Assembly: GCA_016779005.1 (NCBI GenBank)
Contig: JADHOL010000002.1
Span: forward strand, 62,001-126,000
Length of the DNA: 64,000 bases
From: Alphaproteobacteria bacterium
GTDB taxonomy: Bacteria > Pseudomonadota > Alphaproteobacteria > Puniceispirillales > Puniceispirillaceae
Direction of reading: 5' to 3'
Notes under the pieces: generated by a model
Databases searched by the model: none
Told to the model about the DNA's origin: nothing
Seen by the model: the letters and a program-made list of their open reading frames with translations, nothing else
Made by a program: the position numbers and the translations under genes
Shown: positions 48,334 to 57,812 of the stretch, piece by piece
Layout of the letters: each line of letters opens with the position of its first letter
Position numbering within the stretch: the stretch's first letter is position 1

Positions 48334-49370
48334 GAGCCCCTATTAAAATAATCTTGAGCAACTGCAAGCTCTGCTATCTGAACAGAGTTCAGGGCGGCAC
48401 CTTTGCGTAAATTATCTGAAACACACCAGAATACAAATCCGTTTTCTACTGTGTTATCTTTGCGAATCCTGCTTACGAACACTAAATCATCTCCTGCACA
48501 CTCAATAGGGGTTACATACCCCTCGTCAGAGCGCATATCAATGATAGCTAGCCCTTCTGCTTTACGAAATAGATCCCGTATCTTTTTCTCATCAAACGAT
48601 TTTTCAGTCTCGACAAACACAGCCTCTGAGTGACCAATAAATACAGGAATGCGAACACAATGCGCGACAAGCTTGATATCTGGGTCTAGAATTTTTGCAG
48701 TTTCAACCTGCATTTTCCATTCTTCTTTCGTAAATCCATCATCCATAAATACATCAATATGCGGTATTGCGTTAAAGGCAATTTGCTTTGTAAATATTTC
48801 TGGTGTCACTGTGTCATTCACAAAGATGCCCTTGGTTTGGTTGAATAATTCATCCATACCCTGACTACCTGCACCAGAAGTTGCCTGATAGGTAGAGACA
48901 ACCACACGCTTGATTTTTAGCGCATCATGAATAGGCTTTAACGCAACCACAAGCTGAGCTGTTGAACAATTTGGGTTAGCGATAATATTTTTGCCCTTAT
49001 TTTCAATCTTTGCCTGCATTAGCGTGTGCGGATTAACCTCTGGCACAATAAGGGGGACGTCTGGATCCATCCGAAAAGCAGAACTATTATCAATAACCAA
49101 ACATCCCGCCTGACCAGCCTTGGGCGCGTGTATCTTGGAGAGTTCCCCACCAGCGGAAAATAAGGCAATATTTGCTTTGGAAAAGTCAAATTTATCAAGG
49201 GATGTAACCTTGATAACACCCTCATCCCCATAGGAGATTTCTTTTCCAGCCGACTTTTCACTAGCAAGCGCAAATACCTCATCAGCAGGAAAGTTACGCT
49301 CGCTCAATGTCTGAAGCATTTCCCTGCCAACAGCGCCTGTTGCACCTGCAACAGCTACTTTATATCCCAT
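48327..49370 (-). CDS. asd: Aspartate-semialdehyde dehydrogenase
   Basis: This 347-residue enzyme reduces beta-aspartyl phosphate to the semialdehyde for Lys/DAP, Thr and Met synthesis. VAVAGATGAVGREMLQTLSER is the NADP loop. The catalytic cysteine lies in NPNCSTAQLV near residue 135, and the catalytic histidine near the VAHCVRIPVFIGHSEAV segment at about 240. An AGAAGGAG site precedes the ATG. The gene follows leuB at the end of the rplS-leuCDB-asd series. Confidence 0.97.
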   Translation of the reverse strand: MGYKVAVAGATGAVGREMLQTLSERNFPADEVFALASEKSAGKEISYGDEGVIKVTSLDKFDFSKANIALFSAGGELSKIHAPKAGQAGCLVIDNSSAFRMDPDVPLIVPEVNPHTLMQAKIENKGKNIIANPNCSTAQLVVALKPIHDALKIKRVVVSTYQATSGAGSQGMDELFNQTKGIFVNDTVTPEIFTKQIAFNAIPHIDVFMDDGFTKEEWKMQVETAKILDPDIKLVAHCVRIPVFIGHSEAVFVETEKSFDEKKIRDLFRKAEGLAIIDMRSDEGYVTPIECAGDDLVFVSRIRKDNTVENGFVFWCVSDNLRKGAALNSVQIAELAVAQDYFNRGSS

Positions 49371-49430
49371 AAGAAACTCCTTCTAAAATACCCAGCCTAA
49401 AATGCCCAACTCGCCAGGTACTTTTTTATC

Positions 49431-50546
49431 TTAGCGTGCTAGCCTGTCCATTGAGTCTATAACCGCCTGTGTCATTTGGTCAGTGCCAACAGCTTGCGCA
49501 TCCTTCGACATAATATCTGCGGTTCGCTTTCCTGTTGCTAATGCATCGCTAACAGCATTTTCAACAAGGTCTGCTTCTTCTGGCTGGTCGAAACTATATC
49601 TAAGCATCATCGCAAAACTTAAAAGCTGAGCTAATGGATTAGCCAGATTCTTGCCCGCAATATCAGGCGCTGAGCCGTGAACTGGCTCGTACATAGCGCG
49701 CGGTAAGTTTGTTTCAGGGTCAGGCGCACCAAGTGATGCAGATGGCAACATGCCAAGAGAGCCTGTTAGCATTGCAGCACAATCAGACAGTAAATCGCCA
49801 AATAGATTATCCGTTACAATCACATCAAACTGTTTTGGGTTGCGCACCAGCTGCATCGCACAATTATCTGCATACATATGAGATAGGGCTACCCCTTCTC
49901 CCTCTGCTTTATGTAATGCGGTCATCACCTCACGCCATAGAACACCTGATAGCATGACATTTGCTTTTTCAACAGATGTTAACCTGCCATCACGTTTTCT
50001 GGCCAAATCAAGGCCAACTCTGCCAATGCGCTCTATCTCACTCGTGGTATAAGCATTTGTATCATAGCCTTTTTTCTGGCCATCACCCAACTCGTCAATA
50101 CCGCGCGGCTCTGCGAAATATACACCGCCACATAATTCACGCAAAATCAGAATATCAAGTCCAGATATAACCTCTGGCTTAAGTGTAGATGCTTCAACGA
50201 GAGGCTCAAACACCAATGCAGGGCGTAAATTTGCAAATAAATCAAGCTCTTTGCGTAGTGCAAGCAACCCGCGCTCTGGTTTTAACTCAAATGGCAAATC
50301 ATCATATTTTGGATTGCCAACGGCCCCAAATAATACAGCATCACTCGCAATTGAATCTGCAAGTGTTTCATCCGTGAGAGGCACCCCATGCGCTTCATAA
50401 GCAACGCCGCCAACCAGCCCCTCAGAGACATCAAATCCCAATGAGCGGTGCTTTGCCAGCCATTCCATTACTTGCATATTGGCATGCATGACTTCTTGAC
50501 CGATACCGTCTCCGGCGAGAACCATCACTTTTCTATTCGATGCCAT
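49431..50546 (-). CDS. leuB: 3-isopropylmalate dehydrogenase
   Basis: This 371-residue NAD-dependent enzyme is the third dedicated step of leucine synthesis. [12 protein letters not shown] opens the protein. [25 protein letters not shown] near residue 135 and the active-site Lys in [17 protein letters not shown] near 195 are present, as are the metal aspartates in [15 protein letters not shown] near 245. [18 protein letters not shown] near 290 is the cofactor-binding segment of IPMDH rather than isocitrate dehydrogenase. Confidence 0.97.
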   Translation of the reverse strand: MASNRKVMVLAGDGIGQEVMHANMQVMEWLAKHRSLGFDVSEGLVGGVAYEAHGVPLTDETLADSIASDAVLFGAVGNPKYDDLPFELKPERGLLALRKELDLFANLRPALVFEPLVEASTLKPEVISGLDILILRELCGGVYFAEPRGIDELGDGQKKGYDTNAYTTSEIERIGRVGLDLARKRDGRLTSVEKANVMLSGVLWREVMTALHKAEGEGVALSHMYADNCAMQLVRNPKQFDVIVTDNLFGDLLSDCAAMLTGSLGMLPSASLGAPDPETNLPRAMYEPVHGSAPDIAGKNLANPLAQLLSFAMMLRYSFDQPEEADLVENAVSDALATGKRTADIMSKDAQAVGTDQMTQAVIDSMDRLAR

Positions 50547-50631
50547 AAACTTATCCTAACCTTATTTCTGTATATTATCGCGCTGTAATATGCTGTGATA
50601 TAATGAGCGCTCTTCTGTATTAGATATATAA

Positions 50632-51237
50632 TTACAACCAAGGCATGCTTGATTTTCGGTCTTCTTCATAAGAGCCAATAGCCTCTGTTTTTTCGAGTGT
50701 TAGCCCAATATCATCAAGACCATTTAACAGACATTCTTTGCGAAATGGATCTATCTCAAATGAGATAGCGGCACCATTTGGGCGCGAAATAGTCTGAGAT
50801 TCCAAATCTATTTTTAACTCTGGGTTTTCAGTATCCGAAGCATCCGCTAATAAAGCGTCTCTTTCATCAGGGCTGACTTTAATAGGCAGAATTCCATTTT
50901 TAAAACAATTATTATAAAAGATATCTGCAAAGCTGGTTGAAATAACACATCTGATTCCATAATCGAGTAACGCCCATGGCGCATGCTCACGACTAGAACC
51001 ACACCCAAAATTATCGCCAGCCACCAGAATTTGAGAGTGACGGTAAGCAGGTTTATTCAAAACAAAATCAGCTTTTTCATCGCCGTCATTTGTAAAGCGC
51101 ATTTCAAAAAACAGGCTTTTACCTAATCCAGAGCGCTTAATTGTTTTCAGGAATTGCTTTGGAATGATCATATCTGTATCGATATTGATAATATCCATAG
51201 GCGCGGCAATGCCTTCTAATTTATCAAATTTTTGCAT
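50632..51237 (-). CDS. leuD: 3-isopropylmalate dehydratase small subunit
   Basis: This 201-residue swivelling-domain subunit works with LeuC. It begins [31 protein letters not shown] and contains [23 protein letters not shown] near residues 80-102, the diagnostic substrate-binding loop. The open frame runs back to 51387 inside leuC. The ATG at 51237 follows a strong AAGGGAG site and gives the normal length. leuC ends 13 bases upstream. Confidence 0.97.
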   Translation of the reverse strand: MQKFDKLEGIAAPMDIINIDTDMIIPKQFLKTIKRSGLGKSLFFEMRFTNDGDEKADFVLNKPAYRHSQILVAGDNFGCGSSREHAPWALLDYGIRCVISTSFADIFYNNCFKNGILPIKVSPDERDALLADASDTENPELKIDLESQTISRPNGAAISFEIDPFRKECLLNGLDDIGLTLEKTEAIGSYEEDRKSSMPWL

Positions 51238-51250
51238 TCTTCCAGCTCCC

Positions 51251-52657
51251 TTAAAGTTCTCTGATATCTGCAAGATGACCCGTAACGGCTGCTGCAACTG
51301 CCATCTCCGGACTGACAAGATGCGTGCGACCACCCCGACCTTGACGCCCTTCAAAGTTTCTATTGGAGGTTGATGCTGCGCGCTCACCTTCTGAGAGTTT
51401 ATCAGCGTTCATAGCAAGACACATCGAGCATCCAGGCTCACGCCAGTCAAACCCAGCCTCTTTGAAAATTTTATCAAGACCTTCTTCTTCGGCCATCTGT
51501 TTTACCAAACCAGAACCAGGAACAACCATTGCCCTTAGACCTGATTTTACTTTTTTGCCTTCAACAATACCTGCAGCCGCTCTCAAATCTTCGATACGGC
51601 TGTTTGTGCAAGACCCAATAAAAACAGTATCAATTTCAATATCTGTGAGTTTCTGTCCTGCCTGAAGCCCCATATAATCCAGACTGCGCTCAATTTTTGC
51701 TTTTAAGACCGGATCTGATATTTTTGCTGGGTTAGGCACTGAATCTGTAATCGGCAATGCATCTTCAGGGCTTGTCCCCCATGTCACTGTTGGTACAATT
51801 TCAGATGCTTGCAATGTGACTTCTGTATCGTAAATAGCGCCATCATCTGACGGCAGGCTGTGCCACCATTCAACAGCCTTATCCCATAATTCAGAAGAAG
51901 GTGCCATCGGCTTGCCCTTAATATAAGCAAATGTTTTCTCGTCAGGAGCAACCATTCCAGCACGTGCGCCAGCTTCAATCGCCATATTACATACAGTCAT
52001 GCGCCCTTCCATCGATAAGTCTTTTATCGCCTGACCTGCAAATTCGATAACATGACCTGTTCCGCCAGCTGTTCCAATCTTTCCAATAATAGCAAGAATG
52101 ATATCCTTTGCCGTAACAAAGGGGCCAACTTCGCCAGATACGGTAATACGCATATTTTTTGCAGGACGCTGAATCAATGTCTGGGTTGCCAGGACATGCT
52201 CCACCTCGGAGGTGCCAATGCCAAATGCCAAAGCACCAAATGCACCATGTGTTGCGGTGTGCGAATCACCGCATACTATTGTCATTCCAGGCTGAGTGAA
52301 GCCCTGCTCAGGGCCTATGACATGCACAATACCTTGCCGGATATCATCCATTGAAAAATAAGGAATACCAAAATCGGCGGCATTTTGTGCCAATGTTTCA
52401 ACCTGCAATCTGCTTTCTGCATCTGCAATACCTTGAGAGCGATCTGATGTAGGCACATTATGGTCTGCTACAGCAAGCGTGCGAGCAGGCTCTCTTACAG
52501 GACGCGAGGCATTTCGCAATCCCTCAAATGCCTGCGGGCTTGTAACCTCATGAACCAAATGTCTGTCGATATAAATAAGTGAAGTGCCATCTTCTGCCTG
52601 ATGAATTAGGTGCGCATCCCATATTTTATCAAATAACGTACGTGGCTTTGCCATCAT
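51251..52657 (-). CDS. leuC: 3-isopropylmalate dehydratase large subunit
   Basis: This aconitase-family subunit (468 residues) carries a [4Fe-4S] cluster. The cluster cysteines are in [13 protein letters not shown] near residue 348 and in [12 protein letters not shown] near 408-420. [32 protein letters not shown] near 130-160 is the family signature. Two ATG codons are adjacent (52657 and 52654). The AGGAG site is 3 bases from the first and 6 from the second, so the second may be the real start. Confidence 0.98.
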   Translation of the reverse strand: MMAKPRTLFDKIWDAHLIHQAEDGTSLIYIDRHLVHEVTSPQAFEGLRNASRPVREPARTLAVADHNVPTSDRSQGIADAESRLQVETLAQNAADFGIPYFSMDDIRQGIVHVIGPEQGFTQPGMTIVCGDSHTATHGAFGALAFGIGTSEVEHVLATQTLIQRPAKNMRITVSGEVGPFVTAKDIILAIIGKIGTAGGTGHVIEFAGQAIKDLSMEGRMTVCNMAIEAGARAGMVAPDEKTFAYIKGKPMAPSSELWDKAVEWWHSLPSDDGAIYDTEVTLQASEIVPTVTWGTSPEDALPITDSVPNPAKISDPVLKAKIERSLDYMGLQAGQKLTDIEIDTVFIGSCTNSRIEDLRAAAGIVEGKKVKSGLRAMVVPGSGLVKQMAEEEGLDKIFKEAGFDWREPGCSMCLAMNADKLSEGERAASTSNRNFEGRQGRGGRTHLVSPEMAVAAAVTGHLADIREL

Positions 52658-52753
52658 TGTCTCCTCTTAGGTAATATCTATAGCGATACGGATACTCTGT
52701 CGAAAGTGACAGAACATTTCCTTAAATGCGCTAACCTTAAATACAGACTGTAT

Positions 52754-53131
52754 TTAAGCAGATTTTGTTCTATTCGTCACTTTTTCAGCAATGCGGGCAG
52801 CTTTACCTGTGCGACCGCGAAGATAATATAGTTTCGCACGACGCACACGGCCACGACGAACAACTTTTATCTCCTGAATTTTTGGCGAGTAAAGTGGAAA
52901 CACACGCTCTACACCTTCGCCATAGGACATTTTACGGACTGTGAAAGAAGAGCCTATTCCATCATTCTTACGACCGATGCAAACACCCTCGAAAGCCTGA
53001 ACTCTCTCACGTGTGCCTTCAACAACTTTCACATCTATTCTTAACGTGTCGCCAGGACCAAATTCTGGAAGTTCTCGCTGTGCAAGCACGGCGTCCATTT
53101 GCTTTTTTTCAATCTTATCGATGAGGTTCAT
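52754..53131 (-). CDS. rplS: 50S ribosomal protein L19
   Basis: This L19 protein lies at the interface of the subunits. [41 protein letters not shown] and [44 protein letters not shown] are the conserved blocks. An ATG at 53137 directly abuts AAAAAGGAG and is too close to it. The ATG at 53131 ([10 protein letters not shown]) is 6 bases away and matches the family, so it is used here, giving 125 residues. Confidence 0.97.
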   Translation of the reverse strand: MNLIDKIEKKQMDAVLAQRELPEFGPGDTLRIDVKVVEGTRERVQAFEGVCIGRKNDGIGSSFTVRKMSYGEGVERVFPLYSPKIQEIKVVRRGRVRRAKLYYLRGRTGKAARIAEKVTNRTKSA

Positions 53132-53202
53132 ATTCATCTCCTTTTTGCGACAGCCCTCTTAATGACGGCTAGTCTATAATCTGTCAACTTTTTTCGGCTA
53201 TA

Positions 53203-53943
53203 TTACGCTTTATTATCGAGATAATTTTGCCATAAATCTGGTCGCCGATCCTGTGTTATGGTTTCAGCCTGTTTTTGTCGCCAATTCGCAATTTTTACAT
53301 GATGGCCTGACCCTAATATTTCTGGTGCAGCCATACCCTGCCATATCCTTGGATGCGTGTAGTTAGGATGCTCCAATAATCCTGTCTCAAAACTCTCTTG
53401 CTCGTGAGATACGTGATTGCCCATTACGCCAGGCAAAAGACGAATACAGCTATCTAATATCACCTGTGTTGCAAGTTCGCCCCCAGATAAAATATAATCA
53501 CCAATAGATATCTCAATCAAATCATGTTTATCTATTACCCGCTGATCTATTCCCTCAAAGCGCCCACACACAAATACAGCGCCGTCTTCCTTGCTTAATG
53601 CACGAACATCAGATTGAGTTAATCTTCTACCCCTAGGGCTTGGATAAAAGCGAGGTCCTGGCGCTTCTGCAGTTGCCCCTAATGCGGCATCAATTACGTC
53701 TGCACGCAATATCATACCAGGACCACCGCCAAGCGGGGCATCATCCACAGTGCGATGCTTATCGGTTGCAAAATCACGAATATTTACAACATCCAACTGC
53801 CAAATATTATGTTCAAGCGCGCGGCCCGCCAGCGCATGATCAAGCGTTCCTGGAAACATTTCGGGATATAGCGTTAACACAGTCGCTTTCCAAGCTTTAG
53901 CAGCTTCTATATCAAGCAGGTCTGTTCTGAATTCCTTATCCAT
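53203..53943 (-). CDS. trmD: tRNA (guanine-37-N1)-methyltransferase
   Basis: This 246-residue SPOUT enzyme methylates G37 next to the anticodon and so prevents frameshifting. [22 protein letters not shown] is near the start. [20 protein letters not shown] near residue 65-85, [16 protein letters not shown] near 124-140 and [20 protein letters not shown] near 145-165 form the knot and SAM site. About 18 residues precede the usual N-terminus. The gene is preceded by an unusual A-rich spacer with no clear Shine-Dalgarno. Confidence 0.97.
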   Translation of the reverse strand: MDKEFRTDLLDIEAAKAWKATVLTLYPEMFPGTLDHALAGRALEHNIWQLDVVNIRDFATDKHRTVDDAPLGGGPGMILRADVIDAALGATAEAPGPRFYPSPRGRRLTQSDVRALSKEDGAVFVCGRFEGIDQRVIDKHDLIEISIGDYILSGGELATQVILDSCIRLLPGVMGNHVSHEQESFETGLLEHPNYTHPRIWQGMAAPEILGSGHHVKIANWRQKQAETITQDRRPDLWQNYLDNKA

Positions 53944-54005
53944 CTTATTTTCTTATTTTCTTATTATTTTTTCTTGGTTTTTTTCTTATTTTTTTTCTTG
54001 GTTTT
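53944..54005 (-). repeat. Purine-rich imperfect repeat between rimM and trmD
   Basis: In the direction of transcription the 62-base spacer consists almost entirely of A and G. AAAACCAAGAAAAA appears twice, about two dozen bases apart, followed by three AATAAGA-type units that run up to the trmD ATG. Immediately after the rimM stop the same frame stays open for about 13 lysine-rich codons. It has no obvious terminator or ribosome-binding consensus. Confidence 0.6.
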
Positions 54006-54521
54006 TTAATCTATCAGCCCATCTGGAACATTCATCACCAGTTGTTTTTGTGGCAGGTGAACGTGAACAAGAAATCCCGTAAAAGGCAAAAATAATGACT
54101 CAGCGGCTTCAGGCTTAACTTCAATAAGATCGCCAGCTCCAAAATTATGAAACCCAATTATAGACCCTATAATTTTAGAATTTGAATCCAGCACCGTAAA
54201 ACCAAGATAATCTGCCTGATAAACTTCACTTTCCAAAGCTGGCGGCAAAAATTCTCGCGCAATCCTTAATTCTTGTTTCTGGATAGCCTCTGCTTGCTCT
54301 CTGCCTGTAATTTCATTGGCTGCACAGATAAGCAATCCTTTATTAACCCCAACCAGACGCGGCGTTATAATAGCGCCTGAAGAAAGCGTCAAACTTCCAT
54401 AATCAACCAAATTTGATTGCGGATCAGTAAAGCTCTTAACCTTAAACTGACCCTTTAATCCATGGGCTGAAGTAATCACCCCCAACAAAACGCTGTCAGA
54501 TAAAGACATGGTATCTGTCAT
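54006..54521 (-). CDS. rimM: Ribosome maturation factor RimM
   Basis: RimM binds S19 and assists 30S head assembly. VLLGVITSAHGLKGQFKVKSFTD is the N-terminal RimM signature. The PRC-barrel half contains YQADYLGFTVLDSNSKIIGSIIGFHNFGAGDLIEV and ends LFLPFTGFLVHVHLPQKQLVMNVPDGLID. The frame opens at a TTG at 54539. The ATG at 54521 (MTDTMSL) follows AAGG by 6 bases and is preferred; the ATG at 54509 is also possible. It lies between rpsP and trmD, the standard order. Confidence 0.95.
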   Translation of the reverse strand: MTDTMSLSDSVLLGVITSAHGLKGQFKVKSFTDPQSNLVDYGSLTLSSGAIITPRLVGVNKGLLICAANEITGREQAEAIQKQELRIAREFLPPALESEVYQADYLGFTVLDSNSKIIGSIIGFHNFGAGDLIEVKPEAAESLFLPFTGFLVHVHLPQKQLVMNVPDGLID

Positions 54522-54544
54522 CAGAACCCTTAAATGCAAAAATG

Positions 54545-55060
54545 TTACTCTTTCGCCTCTGCCGCTTCGGCTGGTGTATCTTCGGCTGGTGTATCTTCGG
54601 CTGGTGTATCTTCGGCTGGTGTATCTTCGGCTGGCGTATCTTCGGCTGGTGTATCTTCGGCTGGGGCTTCCTCAGCAGAAGCTTCTTTTTCAGGTGCTTC
54701 TGCGGCGGCGGCATCTGCTGCGGCCTTAGCCTCTGCTGCTTCAGCTTCCCGCTCAGCGCGTTTCTTACCAACGGCAGATTTTTTTGGTTGTTCTCTTATT
54801 TCTGGCGCCTTTAGAATGTCAGCTAATGCAAGTAATTTATGCACTCTATCTGTTGGCTGAGCGCCCTTATTCATCCAGAATTTCACTCTGTCTGAATTAA
54901 CAGAAAGGCGATTCTCATGCTCTTTGGGAACCATTGGGTTATAATGACCAACACGCTCGACATATCTTCCGTCACGTGGTGCTGCTGCCTCTGCAACAAC
55001 GATTCTATAAAATGGACGTTTTTTCGAGCCGCCTCTTGAGAGTCTTATTTTTAAAGCCAT
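54545..55060 (-). CDS. rpsP: 30S ribosomal protein S16 with a PAEDT-repeat tail
   Basis: Residues 1-80 are ordinary S16: MALKIRLSRGGSKKRPFYRIVVAEA, then DGRYVERVGHYNPM and NSDRVKFWMNKGAQPTDRVHKLL. The remaining 90 residues form an unusual tail. A basic stretch (KKSAVGKKRAEREAE) is followed by an Ala/Glu-rich segment and then six consecutive PAEDT pentapeptides before PAEAAEAKE. Many alphaproteobacterial S16 proteins have Ala/Glu/Lys tails, but the acidic tandem repeat is specific to this gene as far as I can judge. It is likely disordered and solvent exposed. Confidence 0.96.
   Translation of the reverse strand: MALKIRLSRGGSKKRPFYRIVVAEAAAPRDGRYVERVGHYNPMVPKEHENRLSVNSDRVKFWMNKGAQPTDRVHKLLALADILKAPEIREQPKKSAVGKKRAEREAEAAEAKAAADAAAAEAPEKEASAEEAPAEDTPAEDTPAEDTPAEDTPAEDTPAEDTPAEAAEAKE
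54566..54655 (-). repeat. 15-bp minisatellite in rpsP, six units
   Basis: The unit TTCGGCTGGTGTATC (plus strand) is repeated six times without interruption from 54566 to 54655. The fifth copy differs by one silent base, and a diverged seventh copy occupies 54656-54670. Each unit encodes Asp-Thr-Pro-Ala-Glu on the minus strand. The unit length is a multiple of three, so copy-number changes would not break the gene. Confidence 0.95.
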
Positions 55061-55101
55061 GTGATTTTCCTTCCATAAAAATCATCTTCTTGAAGTAGAC
55101 A

Positions 55102-56592
55102 TTATTTCTTTCGATTTGGTTTAATGCCAGGTGGCAATCCGCCCAGGTTTGGCATCCCGCCAAGATTTGGCAATCCACCTGCTTTGGCAGATCCAAATTG
55201 TTTTGCCATCGCATCTAAATCCATGCTGGAGCCACCAGGCAGACCTGCTGGGCTACCACCGCCCATCATTGCTTTCAGTCCTGCAGCGCCAGCCTTGCTA
55301 CCCATTTTTTTCATCATTCGCGCCATGTCCTGATATTGTTTTACAACGCGGTTGACCTCTTGCACGCTGGTGCCAGATCCAGAGGCAATTCGCTTGCGTC
55401 TGGATGCGTTTAACAACCCGACTGACACTCTCTCTTTTTTTGTCATAGATAAGATAATAGCTTCTTGTCTTTTTATCATCGAATCATCTACGCCAGCGGC
55501 TGCAAGCTGTTTGTTCATTTTTCCGATACCAGGCAGCATCCCAAGAAGACCGCCGACGCCGCCCATTTTTTTTAATTGACGAATTTGCGTTAGAAAATCA
55601 TTTAAATCAAATTTTCCTTTAGCCATTCGCTGTGCCATTCGCATGGCTTCTTCTTCTTCAATGGCCTCTGCAGCTTTTTCAACAAGCGCAACGACATCTC
55701 CCATATCCAGAATTCGGCCAGCCATACGAGCAGGATCAAAGGCTTCTAACGCATCTAGTTTTTCACCAACGCCCGCAAATTTTATGGGGCAGCCCGTAAC
55801 CTGCCGCATTGATAATGCAGCACCGCCTCTGGCATCACCATCTAATCTGGTTAATATAATGCCCGTAATCCCGATTCTGGATTGAAATGCGGAGGCAGTA
55901 TTAACAGCATCCTGTCCTGTTAAGGCATCCGCAACTAATAACGTCTCACACGGATTAGAGAGTGATTTAATCTCTGCAAGTTCTCTCATCAGCCCATCAT
56001 CAATAGACTGACGACCAGCGGTATCCAAAATCAAAACATCATACCCTTGAAGTTGCGCAGATTGCATTGCACGTTTTGTAAGTTGAATGGGGGTTTGCTT
56101 GTCATCTTCTGGCAGAATTCCAACTTCTGCCTGCTCTCCAAGCATACGAAGCTGCTCTCGCGCTGCGGGGCGCGTCATATCAAGTGATGCAAGCATCACT
56201 TTCTTTCGATTCTTGGTTTTAAGAAATTGGGCAAGTTTACCTGCAGTTGTCGTCTTTCCCGAACCTTGCAGGCCAGCCATTAGAATTACAGCAGGCGGGG
56301 TTACATCTACTTTTAGGGGTTCTGCATCACCGCCAAGAATCTCCGTTAATCCGTCATTGACGATTTTTATGACCTGTTGGTCTGGACGAACTGATTTTAA
56401 AACAGCTGCCCCAACTGCTTCCTTGCGTATCGACTCCATGAATTGTTTTACTACTGAAAGTGCTACATCAGCGTCCAGTAATGCAAGCCTTACCTCACGT
56501 AATGCAGCATCAACATCAGAATCGCTAAGCGCGCCTCTTTTTCCCAAACCGGAAAAAACAGACTGTAACTTATCTTTTAGCGAATCAAACAT
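55102..56592 (-). CDS. ffh: Signal recognition particle protein Ffh
   Basis: This 496-residue SRP GTPase recognises signal sequences on the ribosome. The N domain covers about residues 1-95. The G domain has GLQGSGKTTTAGKLA near 107-121, DTAGRQ near 190, and TRLDGDARGGAALS near 245. The M domain begins about residue 300 and contains the RNA-binding helices (SGSGTSVQEVNRVVKQYQDMARMMKKMGS). A Gly/Met/Pro-rich tail with repeated LPNLGGMPNLGG follows. Its RNA partner is not found in this window. Confidence 0.98.
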   Translation of the reverse strand: MFDSLKDKLQSVFSGLGKRGALSDSDVDAALREVRLALLDADVALSVVKQFMESIRKEAVGAAVLKSVRPDQQVIKIVNDGLTEILGGDAEPLKVDVTPPAVILMAGLQGSGKTTTAGKLAQFLKTKNRKKVMLASLDMTRPAAREQLRMLGEQAEVGILPEDDKQTPIQLTKRAMQSAQLQGYDVLILDTAGRQSIDDGLMRELAEIKSLSNPCETLLVADALTGQDAVNTASAFQSRIGITGIILTRLDGDARGGAALSMRQVTGCPIKFAGVGEKLDALEAFDPARMAGRILDMGDVVALVEKAAEAIEEEEAMRMAQRMAKGKFDLNDFLTQIRQLKKMGGVGGLLGMLPGIGKMNKQLAAAGVDDSMIKRQEAIILSMTKKERVSVGLLNASRRKRIASGSGTSVQEVNRVVKQYQDMARMMKKMGSKAGAAGLKAMMGGGSPAGLPGGSSMDLDAMAKQFGSAKAGGLPNLGGMPNLGGLPPGIKPNRKK

Positions 56593-56631
56593 TCTCTCTC
56601 CTAATCAGCACCCTATAAATCAGCATTATCA

Positions 56632-56873
56632 TTATTTTTGTTTATGGTGGTTGTGATTACACAAACAAAAACAACATCTGTGCTCGAATACTTCAAGGAC
56701 AGATGGAACCTGGCTAAGGTCTGGCTTTTTTAAATGGCCGAAAATCTGATTAAGGTGATGCCCTTTTTCAGCATGAATGTCAAGGCCAGGCATCACTCTG
56801 CCAAGTGGTAAGGGCATTTTTACCCATGACCAGCAGCGTTTTAAAAAAACGCTTTTAATAGTTCAGCATCCAT
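56632..56873 (-). pseudogene. Small ORF between ftsY and ffh, split at a T7 tract
   Basis: No known family is recognised. A 61-codon frame (ATG 56817 to TAA 56632) encodes a protein that starts MPLPLGRVMPGLDIHAEKGH and ends with a Cys/His-rich run (RCCFCLC, then NHNHHKQK). Upstream, an ATG at 56873 just after ftsY opens MDAELLKAFF and then meets TAA at 56843-56841. The break is at seven T. A -1 slip there would read on as LKRCWSWVK into the downstream frame, giving one 80-residue protein. It could be a decayed gene, a sequencing indel, or a frame recoded by slippage. The rest of this 296-base gap (56593-56888) contains no SRP RNA or tRNA that I can see. Confidence 0.4.
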
Positions 56874-56888
56874 AAATGAGGTATGCAT

Positions 56889-57812
56889 TTATTCATCCAA
56901 TGGCAGTCCAAGCAAAGCGCGTGCATATGCGTCTGCATTAAAATCTTGCAAATCTTCAGCTGTTTCGCCCACGCCGATAAGGTGAATAGGTAATTCGAAC
57001 TCTTCTGCTAATGCCACAAGCGCACCACCGCGCGCAGACCCATCTAACTTTGTCATTATAAGACCTGTTATGGCAGATACGTCCTGAAATGCTTTGAGTT
57101 GCGAAATCGAATTTTGTCCAACGGTTCCATCTAACACAATGAGGCTATCATGAGGGGCTTCAGGCACTAATTTTTTTATCACTCTTACGATTTTGGCAAG
57201 CTCTTCCATTAACTCAGTTCGGTTTTGGAGTCTGCCTGCTGTATCAATTAGAATCAAATCTGCTTTTTGTTGCCTTGCCTTTTCTATTGATTGATAGACA
57301 AGTGCGGCTGGGTCTGCTCCTCTTTGTGCTGATAATATGTCAACCGAACTTCGCTCAGCCCAGCCTTTTAACTGTTCAATAGCGGCTGCTCTAAAAGTAT
57401 CTGCTGCAACCAAAACAACTTTTTTGCCCTGCTGAGAAAACCGCCTTGCTAGTTTTCCAGCTGTTGTGGTTTTACCAGAACCATTCACGCCAACAAGCAT
57501 CATGATGTGGGGATGATACGTATCTAATACCAGCAACTGCTTCTGGAGCGGCTTTAGAATATTCGAGATAGCGACGGCTAGCGCGTCTAGCAATTCATCT
57601 TGATCACCTGACTTACCATCATATTTTTTGGCTAGCTCTTGCACTATTTTACTAGAAGCAGCTACCCCCAAATCAGCGGAAATAAGCGCTTCTTCTAGAG
57701 ACTCCATGGTATCTGCGTTTATTTTTTTACCTGTGAATATGCCCGTTAGCTGGCTAGTTGCTGAGGCTGAGCTTTTCTTCAGCCCATCGGTAAGTCTTTT
57801 AAGCCAGCTCAT
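56889..57812 (-). CDS. ftsY: Signal recognition particle receptor FtsY
   Basis: This 307-residue SRP receptor GTPase docks Ffh-bound ribosomes at the membrane. It lacks the long acidic A domain of E. coli and starts close to the N domain (MSWLKRLTDGLKKSSASA), as usual in alphaproteobacteria. G-domain motifs are GVNGSGKTTTAGKLARR near residue 110, AADTFRAAAIEQL near 140, DTAGRLQNRTELM near 192 and TKLDGSARGGALV near 253. The last codons overlap nothing. Its start overlaps the mtaB stop by 4 bases. Confidence 0.97.
   Translation of the reverse strand: MSWLKRLTDGLKKSSASATSQLTGIFTGKKINADTMESLEEALISADLGVAASSKIVQELAKKYDGKSGDQDELLDALAVAISNILKPLQKQLLVLDTYHPHIMMLVGVNGSGKTTTAGKLARRFSQQGKKVVLVAADTFRAAAIEQLKGWAERSSVDILSAQRGADPAALVYQSIEKARQQKADLILIDTAGRLQNRTELMEELAKIVRVIKKLVPEAPHDSLIVLDGTVGQNSISQLKAFQDVSAITGLIMTKLDGSARGGALVALAEEFELPIHLIGVGETAEDLQDFNADAYARALLGLPLDE

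Noticed and set aside
54508-54860. Several long plus-strand open frames with repeated Ser-Ser-Ala-Gly-Val or Trp-Cys-Ile-Phe-Gly units
   Set aside because: They are antisense shadows of the 15-bp repeat in rpsP; the minus strand encodes unmistakable S16.
56593-56888. Possible SRP RNA gene between ffh and ftsY
   Set aside because: The conserved helix 8 tetraloop and asymmetric-loop sequences of bacterial SRP RNA are not present on either strand.
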